DNA of 64,000 bases, taken from assembly GCA_963966185.1 (NCBI GenBank), contig CAWZYM010000151.1:1187501-1251500 (forward strand), read 5' to 3'. The stretch is from Rhabditoides inermis. Its lineage: Eukaryota; Nematoda; Chromadorea; Rhabditida; Rhabditidae. Numbering within the stretch: position 1 is the stretch's first letter; every line of letters starts with the position of its first letter. The notes below the pieces were generated by a model, which was not told the DNA's origin, made no database searches, and was given only the letters and a program-made list of their open reading frames with translations. Shown in pieces: positions 1 to 12,790 of the stretch. Both the position numbers and the translations under genes were made by a program.

Positions 1-540
1 CTCCAATATTCAAGCAAGATGGTTTTGGGAATTAAGTTATGCACGATTCGTCGTTATGGTACGACGCGTATTCTAGGCACAGAGGAGGAAGCTGCCTGTG
101 TGAGTGGCGCCTCAGATGAGGAGGAGAGGTGGAACAGATCCTCAAGTAGCTGTCAGTCTCTCGAATCGCCCCCAGAACACTCGAATGGCCTTCGGAATAC
201 TCCCGAACACTCCCGAACACTTCGGAATGGGTTCCGAAGAGACTGACCGTATCTTCATGGAACCGCGCTACAACTACGACGCGGTAGCTTAACACGATGT
301 CAAACAGGTGGAGTCGTGTGTTTCGAGAAATGGGCAAACACTTCATTTTTTATGCGTATATGAAGTGATAACTGTCAGTTGTTCGCTCTCTCCACAGACA
401 CTACCACCGCTCATTGGGTTCACACAAGTCGAAATGAAGAGATGATTTGAGTTCATGCTAATTTTGGCAGATCAGACATTCTGTCTAAACGGGCCGTTCA
501 TAAGGCAGGCGGCACGAGTGGTTGTCAGTCGGTATCCCCT
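1..540. other. 5' flank of the minisatellite, no supported gene
   Basis: No exon chain with matching splice sites was found here. Around 160-235 there are several imperfect copies of a short GAACACTC-containing word. A 104-codon minus-strand frame (346-32) has a real ATG, but its composition is not gene-like and nothing supports it. An ATG at 455 opens a forward frame that runs into the minisatellite. Confidence 0.5.
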
Positions 541-3500
541 CCCCCTCGCGTCCAGCGATGGAGCTGTATTGGCACCGCGCAGGACATGGTCCCCTCCCCC
601 TCCCCTACCGCGTCCAGCGATGGAGCTGTATTGGCACCGCGCAGGACATGGTCCCCTCCCCATCCCCTACCGCGTCCAGCGATGGAGCTGTATTGGCACC
701 GCGCAGGACATGGTCCCCTCCCCCCTCCCCCTCCCCTACCGCGTCCAGCGATGGAGCTGTATTGGCACCGCGCAGGACATGGTCCCCTCCCCCCTCCCCC
801 TCCCCTACCGCGTCCAGCGATGGAGCTGTATTGGCACCGCGCAGGACATGGTCCCCTCCCCCTCCCCCTCCCCTACCGCGTCCAGCGATGGAGCTGTATT
901 GGCACCGCGCAGGACATGGTCCCCTCCCCCCTCCCCCTCCCCTACCGCGTCCAGCGATGGAGCTGTATTGGCACCGCGCAGGACATGGTCCCCTCCCCCT
1001 CCCCTACCGCGTCCAGCGATGGAGCTGTATTGGCACCGCGCAGGACATGGTCCCCTCCCCCTCCCCTACCGCGTCCAGCGATGGAGCTGTATTGGCACCG
1101 CGCAGGACATGGTCCCCTCCCCCCTCCCCCTCCCCTACCGCGTCCAGCGATGGAGCTGTATTGGCACCGCGCAGGACATGGTCCCCTCCCCCTCCCCTAC
1201 CGCGTCCAGCGATGGAGCTGTATTGGCACCGCGCAGGACATGGTCCCCTCCCCCCTCCCCCTCCCCTACCGCGTCCAGCGATGGAGCTGTATTGGCACCG
1301 CGCAGGACATGGTCCCCTCCCCCTCCCCTACCGCGTCCAGCGATGGAGCTGTATTGGCACCGCGCAGGACATGGTCCCCTCCCCCCTCCCCCTCCCCTAC
1401 CGCGTCCAGCGATGGAGCTGTATTGGCACCGCGCAGGACATGGTCCCCTCCCCCTCCCCTACCGCGTCCAGCGATGGAGCTGTATTGGCACCGCGCAGGA
1501 CATGGTCCCCTCCCCCCTCCCCCTCCCCTACCGCGTCCAGCGATGGAGCTGTATTGGCACCGCGCAGGACATGGTCCCCTCCCCCTCCCCTACCGCGTCC
1601 AGCGATGGAGCTGTATTGGCACCGCGCAGGACATGGTCCCCTCCCCCCTCCCCCTCCCCTACCGCGTCCAGCGATGGAGCTGTATTGGCACCGCGCAGGA
1701 CATGGTCCTCTCCCCATCCCCCTCCCCTACCGCGTCCAGCGATGGAGCTGTATTGGCACCGCGCAGGACATGGTCCCCTCCCCCTCCCCTACCGCGTCCA
1801 GCGATGGAGCTGTATTGGCACCGCGCAGGACATGGTCCTCTCCCCATCCCCCTCCCCTACCGCGTCCAGCGATGGAGCTGTATTGGCACCGCGCAGGACA
1901 TGGTCCCCTCCCCCCTCCCCCTCCCCTACCGCGTCCAGCGATGGAGCTGTATTGGCACCGCACAGGACATGGTCCCCTCCCCCTCCCCTACCGCGTCCAG
2001 CGATGGAGCTGTATTGGCACCGCGCAGGACATGGTCCTCTCCCCATCCCCCTCCCCTACCGCGTCCAGCGATGGAGCTGTATTGGCACCGCGCAGGACAT
2101 GGTCCCCTCCCCCTCCCCTACCGCGTCCAGCGATGGAGCTGTATTGGCACCGCGCAGGACATGGTCCCCTCCCCCCTCCCCCTCCCCTACCGCGTCCAGC
2201 GATGGAGCTGTATTGGCACCGCGCAGGACATGGTCCTCTCCCCATCCCCCTCCCCTACCGCGTCCAGCGATGGAGCTGTATTGGCACCGCGCAGGACATG
2301 GTCCTCTCCCCATCCCCCTCCCCTACCGCGTCCAGCGATGGAGCTGTATTGGCACCGCGCAGGACATGGTCCCCTCCCCCCTCCCCCTCCCCTACCGCGT
2401 CCAGCGATGGAGCTGTATTGGCACCGCACAGGACATGGTCCCCTCCCCCTCCCCTACCGCGTCCAGCGATGGAGCTGTATTGGCACCGCGCAGGACATGG
2501 TCCTCTCCCCATCCCCCTCCCCTACCGCGTCCAGCGATGGAGCTGTATTGGCACCGCGCAGGACATGGTCCCCTCCCCCTCCCCTACCGCGTCCAGCGAT
2601 GGAGCTGTATTGGCACCGCGCAGGACATGGTCCCCTCCCCCCTCCCCCTCCCCTACCGCGTCCAGCGATGGAGCTGTATTGGCACCGCGCAGGACATGGT
2701 CCTCTCCCCATCCCCCTCCCCTACCGCGTCCAGCGATGGAGCTGTATTGGCACCGCGCAGGACATGGTCCCCTCCCCCCTCCCCCTCCCCTACCGCGTCC
2801 AGCGATGGAGCTGTATTGGCACCGCACAGGACATGGTCCCCTCCCCCTCCCCTACCGCGTCCAGCGATGGAGCTGTATTGGCACCGCGCAGGACATGGTC
2901 CTCTCCCCATCCCCCTCCCCTACCGCGTCCAGCGATGGAGCTGTATTGGCACCGCGCAGGACATGGTCCCCTCCCCCTCCCCTACCGCGTCCAGCGATGG
3001 AGCTGTATTGGCACCGCGCAGGACATGGTCCCCTCCCCCCTCCCCCTCCCCTACCGCGTCCAGCGATGGAGCTGTATTGGCACCGCGCAGGACATGGTCC
3101 TCTCCCCATCCCCCTCCCCTACCGCGTCCAGCGATGGAGCTGTATTGGCACCGCGCAGGACATGGTCCCCTCCCCCCTCTCCCTCCCCTACCGCGTCCAG
3201 CGATGGAGCTGTATTGGCACCGCGCAGGACATGGTCCCCTCCCCCTCCCCTACCGCGTCCAGCGATGGAGCTGTATTGGCACCGCACAGGACATGGTCCC
3301 CTCCCCCCTCCCCCTCCCCTACCGCGTCCAGCGATGGAGCTGTATTGGCACCGCGCAGGACATGGTCCCCTCCCCCTCCCCCTCCCCTACCGCGTCCAGC
3401 GATGGAGCTGTATTGGCACCGCGCAGGACATGGTCCCCTCCCCCCTCCCCCTCCCCTACCGCGTCCAGCGATGGAGCTGTATTGGCACCGCGCAGGACAT

Positions 3501-6500
3501 GGTCATCTCCCCCTCCCCTACCGCGTCCAGCGATGGAGCTGTATTGGCACCGCGCAGGACATGGTCCTCTCCCCATCCCCCTCCCCTACCGCGTCCAGCG
3601 ATGGAGCTGTATTGGCACCGCGCAGGACATGGTCCTCTCCCCATCCCCTACCGCGTCCAGCGATGGAGCTGTATTGGCACCGCACAGGACATGGTCCCCT
3701 CCCCCTCCCCCTCCCCTACCGCGTCCAGCGATGGAGCTGTATTGGCACCGCGCAGGACATGGTCCCCTCCCCCCTCCCCCTCCCCTACCGCGTCCAGCGA
3801 TGGAGCTGTATTGGCACCGCACAGGACATGGTCCCCTCCCCCTCCCCTACCGCGTCCAGCGATGGAGCTGTATTGGCACCGCACAGGACATGGTCCCCTC
3901 CCCCCTCCCCCTCCCCTACCGCGTCCAGCGATGGAGCTGTATTGGCACCGCGCAGGACATGGTCCCCTCCCCCCTCTCCCTCCCCTACCGCGTCCAGCGA
4001 TGGAGCTGTATTGGCACCGCGCAGGACATGGTCCCCTCCCCCTCCCCTACCGCGTCCAGCGATGGAGCTGTATTGGCACCGCGCAGGACATGGTCCCCTC
4101 CCCCCTCCCCCTCCCCTACCGCGTCCAGCGATGGAGCTGTATTGGCACCGCGCAGGACATGGTCCCCTCCCCCTCCCCTACCGCGTCCAGCGATGGAGCT
4201 GTATTGGCACCGCGCAGGACATGGTCCCCTCCCCCTCCCCTACCGCGTCCAGCGATGGAGCTGTATTGGCACCGCGCAGGACATGGTCCCCTCCCCCTCC
4301 CCTACCGCGTCCAGCGATGGAGCTGTATTGGCACCGCGCAGGACATGGTCCCCTCCCCCCTCCCCCTCCCCTACCGCGTCCAGCGATGGAGCTGTATTGG
4401 CACCGCGCAGGACATGGTCCCCTCCCCCTCCCCTACCGCGTCCAGCGATGGAGCTGTATTGGCACCGCGCAGGACATGGTCCCCTCCCCCTCCCCTACCG
4501 CGTCCAGCGATGGAGCTGTATTGGCACCGCGCAGGACATGGTCCCCTCCCCCTCCCCTACCGCGTCCAGCGATGGAGCTGTATTGGCACCGCGCAGGACA
4601 TGGTCCCCTCCCCCCTCCCCCTCCCCTACCGCGTCCAGCGATGGAGCTGTATTGACACCGCACAGGACATGGTCCCCTCCCCCTCCCCTACCGCGTCCAG
4701 CGATGGAGCTGTATTGGCACCGCACAGGACATGGTCCCCTCCCCCTCCCCTACCGCGTCCAGCGATGGAGCTGTATTGGCACCGCGCAGGACATGGTCCC
4801 CTCCCCCTCCCCTACCGCGTCCAGCGATGGAGCTGTATTGGCACCGCGCAGGACATGGTCCCCTCCCCATCCCCTACCGCGTCCAGCGATGGAGCTGTAT
4901 TGGCACCGCGCAGGACATGGTCCCCTCCCCCCTCCCCCTCCCCTACCGCGTCCAGCGATGGAGCTGTATTGGCACCGCGCAGGACATGGTCCCCTCCCCC
5001 CTCTCCCTCCCCTACCGCGTCCAGCGATGGAGCTGTATTGGCACCGCGCAGGACATGGTCCCCTCCCCCTCCCCTACCGCGTCCAGCGATGGAGCTGTAT
5101 TGGCACCGCGCAGGACATGGTCCCCTCCCCCCTCCCCCTCCCCTACCGCGTCCAGCGATGGAGCTGTATTGGCACCGCGCAGGACATGGTCCCCTCCCCC
5201 TCCCCTACCGCGTCCAGCGATGGAGCTGTATTGGCACCGCGCAGGACATGGTCCCCTCCCCCTCCCCTACCGCGTCCAGCGATGGAGCTGTATTGGCACC
5301 GCGCAGGACATGGTCCCCTCCCCCTCCCCTACCGCGTCCAGCGATGGAGCTGTATTGGCACCGCGCAGGACATGGTCCCCTCCCCCCTCCCCCTCCCCTA
5401 CCGCGTCCAGCGATGGAGCTGTATTGGCACCGCGCAGGACATGGTCCCCTCCCCCTCCCCTACCGCGTCCAGCGATGGAGCTGTATTGGCACCGCGCAGG
5501 ACATGGTCCCCTCCCCCTCCCCTACCGCGTCCAGCGATGGAGCTGTATTGGCACCGCGCAGGACATGGTCCCCTCCCCCTCCCCTACCGCGTCCAGCGAT
5601 GGAGCTGTATTGGCACCGCGCAGGACATGGTCCCCTCCCCCCTCCCCCTCCCCTACCGCGTCCAGCGATGGAGCTGTATTGGCACCGCACAGGACATGGT
5701 CCCCTCCCCCTCCCCTACCGCGTCCAGCGATGGAGCTGTATTGGCACCGCACAGGACATGGTCCCCTCCCCCTCCCCTACCGCGTCCAGCGATGGAGCTG
5801 TATTGGCACCGCGCAGGACATGGTCCCCTCCCCCTCCCCTACCGCGTCCAGCGATGGAGCTGTATTGGCACCGCGCAGGACATGGTCCCCTCCCCATCCC
5901 CTACCGCGTCCAGCGATGGAGCTGTATTGGCACCGCGCAGGACATGGTCCCCTCCCCCCTCCCCCTCCCCTACCGCGTCCAGCGATGGAGCTGTATTGGC
6001 ACCGCGCAGGACATGGTCCCCTCCCCCTCCCCTACCGCGTCCAGCGATGGAGCTGTATTGGCACCGCGCAGGACATGGTCCCCTCCCCCTCCCCTACCGC
6101 GTCCAGCGATGGAGCTGTATTGGCACCGCGCAGGACATGGTCCCCTCCCCCCTCCCCCTCCCCTACCGCGTCCAGCGATGGAGCTGTATTGGCACCGCGC
6201 AGGACATGGTCCCCTCCCCCTCCCCTACCGCGTCCAGCGATGGAGCTGTATTGGCACCGCGCAGGACATGGTCCCCTCCCCCTCCCCTACCGCGTCCAGC
6301 GATGGAGCTGTATTGGCACCGCACAGGACATGGTCCCCTCCCCCCTCCCCCTCCCCTACCGCGTCCAGCGATGGAGCTGTATTGGCACCGCGCAGGACAT
6401 GGTCCCCTCCCCCTCCCCTACCGCGTCCAGCGATGGAGCTGTATTGGCACCGCACAGGACATGGTCCCCTCCCCCTCCCCTACCGCGTCCAGCGATGGAG

Positions 6501-9500
6501 CTGTATTGGCACCGCGCAGGACATGGTCCCCTCCCCCTCCCCTACCGCGTCCAGCGATGGAGCTGTATTGGCACCGCGCAGGACATGGTCCCCTCCCCCC
6601 TCCCCCTCCCCTACCGCGTCAGCGATGGAGCTGTATTGGCACCGCGCAGGACATGGTCCTCTCCCCATCCCCCTCCCCTACCGCGTCCAGCGATGGAGCT
6701 GTATTGGCACCGCGCAGGACATGGTTCCCTCCCCCCTCCCCCTCCCCTACCGCGTCCAGCGATGGAGCTGTATTGGCACCGCACAGGACATGGTCCCCTC
6801 CCCCTCCCCTACCGCGTCCAGCGATGGAGCTGTATTGGCACCGCGCAGGACATGGTCCTCTCCCCATCCCCCTCCCCTACCGCGTCCAGCGATGGAGCTG
6901 TATTGGCACCGCGCAGGACATGGTCCCCTCCCCCTCCCCTACCGCGTCCAGCGATGGAGCTGTATTGGCACCGCGCAGGACATGGTCCCCTCCCCCCTCC
7001 CCCTCCCCTACCGCGTCCAGCGATGGAGCTGTATTGGCACCGCGCAGGACATGGTCCTCTCCCCATCCCCCTCCCCTACCGCGTCCAGCGATGGAGCTGT
7101 ATTGGCACCGCGCAGGACATGGTCCCCTCCCCATCCCCTACCGCGTCCAGCGATGGAGCTGTATTGGCACCGCGCAGGACATGGTCCCCTCCCCCCTCCC
7201 CCTCCCCTACCGCGTCCAGCGATGGAGCTGTATTGGCACCGCGCAGGACATGGTCCCCTCCCCCCTCTCCCTCCCCTACCGCGTCCAGCGATGGAGCTGT
7301 ATTGGCACCGCGCAGGACATGGTCCCCTCCCCCTCCCCTACCGCGTCCAGCGATGGAGCTGTATTGGCACCGCGCAGGACATGGTCCCCTCCCCCCTCCC
7401 CCTCCCCTACCGCGTCCAGCGATGGAGCTGTATTGGCACCGCGCAGGACATGGTCCCCTCCCCCTCCCCTACCGCGTCCAGCGATGGAGCTGTATTGGCA
7501 CCGCGCAGGACATGGTCCCCTCCCCCTCCCCTACCGCGTCCAGCGATGGAGCTGTATTGGCACCGCGCAGGACATGGTCCCCTCCCCCTCCCCTACCGCG
7601 TCCAGCGATGGAGCTGTATTGGCACCGCGCAGGACATGGTCCCCTCCCCCCTCCCCCTCCCCTACCGCGTCCAGCGATGGAGCTGTATTGGCACCGCGCA
7701 GGACATGGTCCCCTCCCCCTCCCCTACCGCGTCCAGCGATGGAGCTGTATTGGCACCGCGCAGGACATGGTCCCCTCCCCCTCCCCTACCGCGTCCAGCG
7801 ATGGAGCTGTATTGGCACCGCGCAGGACATGGTCCCCTCCCCCTCCCCTACCGCGTCCAGCGATGGAGCTGTATTGGCACCGCGCAGGACATGGTCCCCT
7901 CCCCCCTCCCCCTCCCCTACCGCGTCCAGCGATGGAGCTGTATTGGCACCGCACAGGACATGGTCCCCTCCCCCTCCCCTACCGCGTCCAGCGATGGAGC
8001 TGTATTGGCACCGCACAGGACATGGTCCCCTCCCCCTCCCCTACCGCGTCCAGCGATGGAGCTGTATTGGCACCGCGCAGGACATGGTCCCCTCCCCCTC
8101 CCCTACCGCGTCCAGCGATGGAGCTGTATTGGCACCGCGCAGGACATGGTCCCCTCCCCATCCCCTACCGCGTCCAGCGATGGAGCTGTATTGGCACCGC
8201 GCAGGACATGGTCCCCTCCCCCCTCCCCCTCCCCTACCGCGTCCAGCGATGGAGCTGTATTGGCACCGCGCAGGACATGGTCCCCTCCCCCTCCCCTACC
8301 GCGTCCAGCGATGGAGCTGTATTGGCACCGCGCAGGACATGGTCCCCTCCCCCTCCCCTACCGCGTCCAGCGATGGAGCTGTATTGGCACCGCGCAGGAC
8401 ATGGTCCCCTCCCCCCTCCCCCTCCCCTACCGCGTCCAGCGATGGAGCTGTATTGGCACCGCGCAGGACATGGTCCCCTCCCCCTCCCCTACCGCGTCCA
8501 GCGATGGAGCTGTATTGGCACCGCGCAGGACATGGTCCCCTCCCCCTCCCCTACCGCGTCCAGCGATGGAGCTGTATTGGCACCGCACAGGACATGGTCC
8601 CCTCCCCCCTCCCCCTCCCCTACCGCGTCCAGCGATGGAGCTGTATTGGCACCGCGCAGGACATGGTCCCCTCCCCCTCCCCTACCGCGTCCAGCGATGG
8701 AGCTGTATTGGCACCGCACAGGACATGGTCCCCTCCCCCTCCCCTACCGCGTCCAGCGATGGAGCTGTATTGGCACCGCGCAGGACATGGTCCCCTCCCC
8801 CTCCCCTACCGCGTCCAGCGATGGAGCTGTATTGGCACCGCGCAGGACATGGTCCCCTCCCCCCTCCCCCTCCCCTACCGCGTCCAGCGATGGAGCTGTA
8901 TTGGCACCGCGCAGGACATGGTCCTCTCCCCATCCCCCTCCCCTACCGCGTCCAGCGATGGAGCTGTATTGGCACCGCGCAGGACATGGTTCCCTCCCCC
9001 CTCCCCCTCCCCTACCGCGTCCAGCGATGGAGCTGTATTGGCACCGCACAGGACATGGTCCCCTCCCCCTCCCCTACCGCGTCCAGCGATGGAGCTGTAT
9101 TGGCACCGCGCAGGACATGGTCCTCTCCCCATCCCCCTCCCCTACCGCGTCCAGCGATGGAGCTGTATTGGCACCGCGCAGGACATGGTCCCCTCCCCCC
9201 TCTCCCTCCCCTACCGCGTCCAGCGATGGAGCTGTATTGGCACCGCGCAGGACATGGTCCCCTCCCCCTCCCCTACCGCGTCCAGCGATGGAGCTGTATT
9301 GGCACCGCACAGGACATGGTCCCCTCCCCCCTCCCCCTCCCCTACCGCGTCCAGCGATGGAGCTGTATTGGCACCGCGCAGGACATGGTCCCCTCCCCCT
9401 CCCCTACCGCGTCCAGCGATGGAGCTGTATTGGCACCGCGCAGGACATGGTCCTCTCCCCATCCCCCTCCCCTACCGCGTCCAGCGATGGAGCTGTATTG

Positions 9501-12500
9501 GCACCGCGCAGGACATGGTCCCCTCCCCCCTCCCCCTCCCCTACCGCGTCCAGCGATGGAGCTGTATTGGCACCGCGCAGGACATGGTCCTCTCCCCATC
9601 CCCCTCCCCTACCGCGTCCAGCGATGGAGCTGTATTGGCACCGCGCAGGACATGGTCCCCTCCCCCCTCCCCCTCCCCTACCGCGTCCAGCGATGGAGCT
9701 GTATTGGCACCGCACAGGACATGGTCCCCTCCCCCTCCCCTACCGCGTCCAGCGATGGAGCTGTATTGGCACCGCGCAGGACATGGTCCTCTCCCCATCC
9801 CCCTCCCCTACCGCGTCCAGCGATGGAGCTGTATTGGCACCGCGCAGGACATGGTCCCCTCCCCCTCCCCTACCGCGTCCAGCGATGGAGCTGTATTGGC
9901 ACCGCGCAGGACATGGTCCCCTCCCCCCTCCCCCTCCCCTACCGCGTCCAGCGATGGAGCTGTATTGGCACCGCGCAGGACATGGTCCTCTCCCCATCCC
10001 CCTCCCCTACCGCGTCCAGCGATGGAGCTGTATTGGCACCGCGCAGGACATGGTCCCCTCCCCCCTCTCCCTCCCCTACCGCGTCCAGCGATGGAGCTGT
10101 ATTGGCACCGCGCAGGACATGGTCCCCTCCCCCTCCCCTACCGCGTCCAGCGATGGAGCTGTATTGGCACCGCACAGGACATGGTCCCCTCCCCCCTCCC
10201 CCTCCCCTACCGCGTCCAGCGATGGAGCTGTATTGGCACCGCGCAGGACATGGTCCCCTCCCCCCTCTCCCTCCCCTACCGCGTCCAGCGATGGAGCTGT
10301 ATTGGCACCGCACAGGACATGGTCCCCTCCCCCCTCCCCCTCCCCTACCGCGTCCAGCGATGGAGCTGTATTGGCACCGCGCAGGACATGGTCCCCTCCC
10401 CCTCCCCTACCGCGTCCAGCGATGGAGCTGTATTGGCACCGCACAGGACATGGTCCCCTCCCCCCTCCCCCTCCCCTACCGCGTCCAGCGATGGAGCTGT
10501 ATTGGCACCGCGCAGGACATGGTCCCCTCCCCCCTCTCCCTCCCCTACCGCGTCCAGCGATGGAGCTGTATTGGCACCGCGCAGGACATGGTCCCCTCCC
10601 CCTCCCCTACCGCGTCCAGCGATGGAGCTGTATTGGCACCGCGCAGGACATGGTCCCCTCCCCCCTCTCCCTCCCCTACCGCGTCCAGCGATGGAGCTGT
10701 ATTGGCACCGCGCAGGACATGGTCCCCTCCCCCTCCCCTACCGCGTCCAGCGATGGAGCTGTATTGGCACCGCGCAGGACATGGTCCTCTCCCCATCCCC
10801 CTCCCCTACCGCGTCCAGCGATGGAGCTGTATTGGCACCGCGCAGGACATGGTCCTCTCCCCATCCCCCTCCCCTACCGCGTCCAGCGATGGAGCTGTAT
10901 TGGCACCGCGCAGGACATGGTCCTCTCCCCATCCCCCTCCCCTACCGCGTCCAGCGATGGAGCTGTATTGGCACCGCGCAGGACATGGTCCCCTCCCCCC
11001 TCTCCCTCCCCTACCGCGTCCAGCGATGGAGCTGTATTGGCACCGCGCAGGACATGGTCCTCTCCCCATCCCCCTCCCCTACCGCGTCCAGCGATGGAGC
11101 TGTATTGGCACCGCGCAGGACATGGTCCTCTCCCCATCCCCCTCCCCTACCGCGTCCAGCGATGGAGCTGTATTGGCACCGCGCAGGACATGGTCCCCTC
11201 CCCATCCCCTACCGCGTCCAGCGATGGAGCTGTATTGGCACCGCGCAGGACATGGTCCCCTCCCCCTCCCCTACCGCGTCCAGCGATGGAGCTGTATTGG
11301 CACCGCGCAGGACATGGTCCCCTCCCCATCCCCCTCCCCTACCGCGTCCAGCGATGGAGCTGTATTGGCACCGCGCAGGACATGGTCCTCTCCCCATCCC
11401 CCTCCCCTACCGCGTCCAGCGATGGAGCTGTATTGGCACCGCGCAGGACATGGTCCCCTCCCCATCCCCCTCCCCTACCGCGTCCAGCGATGGAGCTGTA
11501 TTGGCACCGCGCAGGACATGGTCCCCTCCCCATCCCCCTCCCCTACCGCGTCCAGCGATGGAGCTGTATTGGCACCGCGCAGGACATGGTCCCCTCCCCA
11601 TCCCCCTCCCCTACCGCGTCCAGCGATGGAGCTGTATTGGCACCGCGCAGGACATGGTCCCCTCCCCATCCCCCTCCCCTACCGCGTCCAGCGATGGAGC
11701 TGTATTGGCACCGCGCAGGACATGGTCCCCTCCCCATCCCCCTCCCCTACCGCGTCCAGCGATGGAGCTGTATTGGCACCGCGCAGGACATGGTCCCCTC
11801 CCCCTCCCCTACCGCGTCCAGCGATGGAGCTGTATTGGCACCGCGCAGGACATGGTCCCCTCCCCATCCCCTACCGCGTCCAGCGATGGAGCTGTATTGG
11901 CACCGCGCAGGACATGGTCCCCTCCCCCTCCCCTACCGCGTCCAGCGATGGAGCTGTATTGGCACCGCGCAGGACATGGTCCCCTCCCCATCCCCCTCCC
12001 CTACCGCGTCCAGCGATGGAGCTGTATTGGCACCGCGCAGGACATGGTCCCCTCCCCCTCCCCTACCGCGTCCAGCGATGGAGCTGTATTGGCACCGCGC
12101 AGGACATGGTCCCCTCCCCCCTCCCCCTCCCCTACCGCGTCCAGCGATGGAGCTGTATTGGCACCGCGCAGGACATGGTCCCCTCCCCCTCCCCTACCGC
12201 GTCCAGCGATGGAGCTGTATTGGCACCGCGCAGGACATGGTCCCCTCCCCATCCCCTACCGCGTCCAGCGATGGAGCTGTATTGGCACCGCGCAGGACAT
12301 GGTCCCCTCCCCCTCCCCTACCGCGTCCAGCGATGGAGCTGTATTGGCACCGCGCAGGACATGGTCCCCTCCCCATCCCCTACCGCGTCCAGCGATGGAG
12401 CTGTATTGGCACCGCGCAGGACATGGTCCCTCCCCCCTCCCCCACCGCGTCCAGCGATTCGAAGTGCTCGGTGAGTTACGTCATCTGAGTGACGTCATCC

Positions 12501-12664
12501 GAGTGACGTCATCTGATGGTCATCTGTTTGCAGGCGGGGTGAACATGAAGATGGACTACGCGGAGGCTGCGGTGGACGGGAAGGTGCACCGCTTCGAGGG
12601 AGGGGCTCTGAAGCAGTTTCCAGTCCTGTGCCGGAAAGACCGTGCAGATACGATGACCATCTGA
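455..12664 (+). other. Giant open frame through the minisatellite (4069 codons)
   Basis: An ATG at 455 opens a frame that crosses the whole array and ends with the TGA of the truncated gene at 12664. It also reads through that gene's 63-nt intron. Because unit lengths mix 2 mod 3 with 0 mod 3, the frame cycles through three peptides, recognisable by ASSDGAVLAPRRTWS, RVQRWSCIGTAQDMV and RPAMELYWHRAGHG, separated by Pro/Ser/Leu-rich linkers. A second frame (586-12474) is also fully open, and the third has a single TGA near 4654. Openness in every frame suggests repeat composition rather than selection on one protein. No promoter, trans-splice site or homologue supports expression. It is recorded because a transcript would be translatable. 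Confidence 0.15.
540..12440 (+). repeat. 11.9 kb GC-rich minisatellite (62/68/69 bp units)
   Basis: About 180 head-to-tail copies of one unit form an uninterrupted array. Each unit has a nearly invariant 44-nt core running from CCGCGTCCAGCGATGG to GCAGGACATGG, then a variable C-rich tail of 18, 24 or 25 nt. Unit lengths are therefore mostly 62, 68 and 69 bp. Main variants are a G to A change that turns CCGCGCAGG into CCGCACAGG, tails carrying CCCCAT, and tails carrying CTCTCCC. Copies are almost identical, so the array is young or being homogenised. The right edge joins directly onto exon sequence at 12458. The plus strand lacks stops in all three frames across nearly the whole array. The minus strand is G-rich. 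Confidence 0.97.
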
Positions 12665-12790
12665 CAACATCTACTTCCACTCTCCCTCATCTTACACAAT
12701 CAACACATATTACACGTAGAATACGATACGATTTGCGATTTACTACTCATGAAATCGGTGCGCTCTTACAATAAAGGTTTAGATAAAGTG
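12458..12790 (+). pseudogene. Truncated 3' end of the gene at 59221-60087
   Basis: 13 nt from the end of exon 4 (12458-12470), an intron (12471-12533) and the complete last exon (12534-12664) are present, followed by 3' UTR with AATAAA at 12770. All of it matches the intact minus-strand gene (59413 down to about 59105) at very high identity. The intron is 63 nt here against 49 nt there; the extra 14 nt is a tandem copy of a GAGTGACGTCATC-type word. Exons 1-3 and most of exon 4 are missing, with the minisatellite abutting TTCGAAGTGCTCG. The reading frame of the exon-4 remnant continues into the array frame that starts at 455. Without a start region it is best called a partial gene copy, though it could be the 3' end of a chimeric transcript. 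Confidence 0.85.

Noticed and set aside
472..12376. Dozens of minus-strand frames of 60-124 codons across the minisatellite
   Set aside because: All are translations of the same repeat unit, read as MGRGPCPARCQYSSIAGRG-type peptides. They are shadows of the array with no independent support.
540..12440. Array considered as a CRISPR or centromeric satellite
   Set aside because: There are no unique spacers between repeats, the host is a eukaryote, and the unit is a GC-rich minisatellite rather than a typical satellite monomer. Its single-locus context next to a gene fragment argues for a VNTR.
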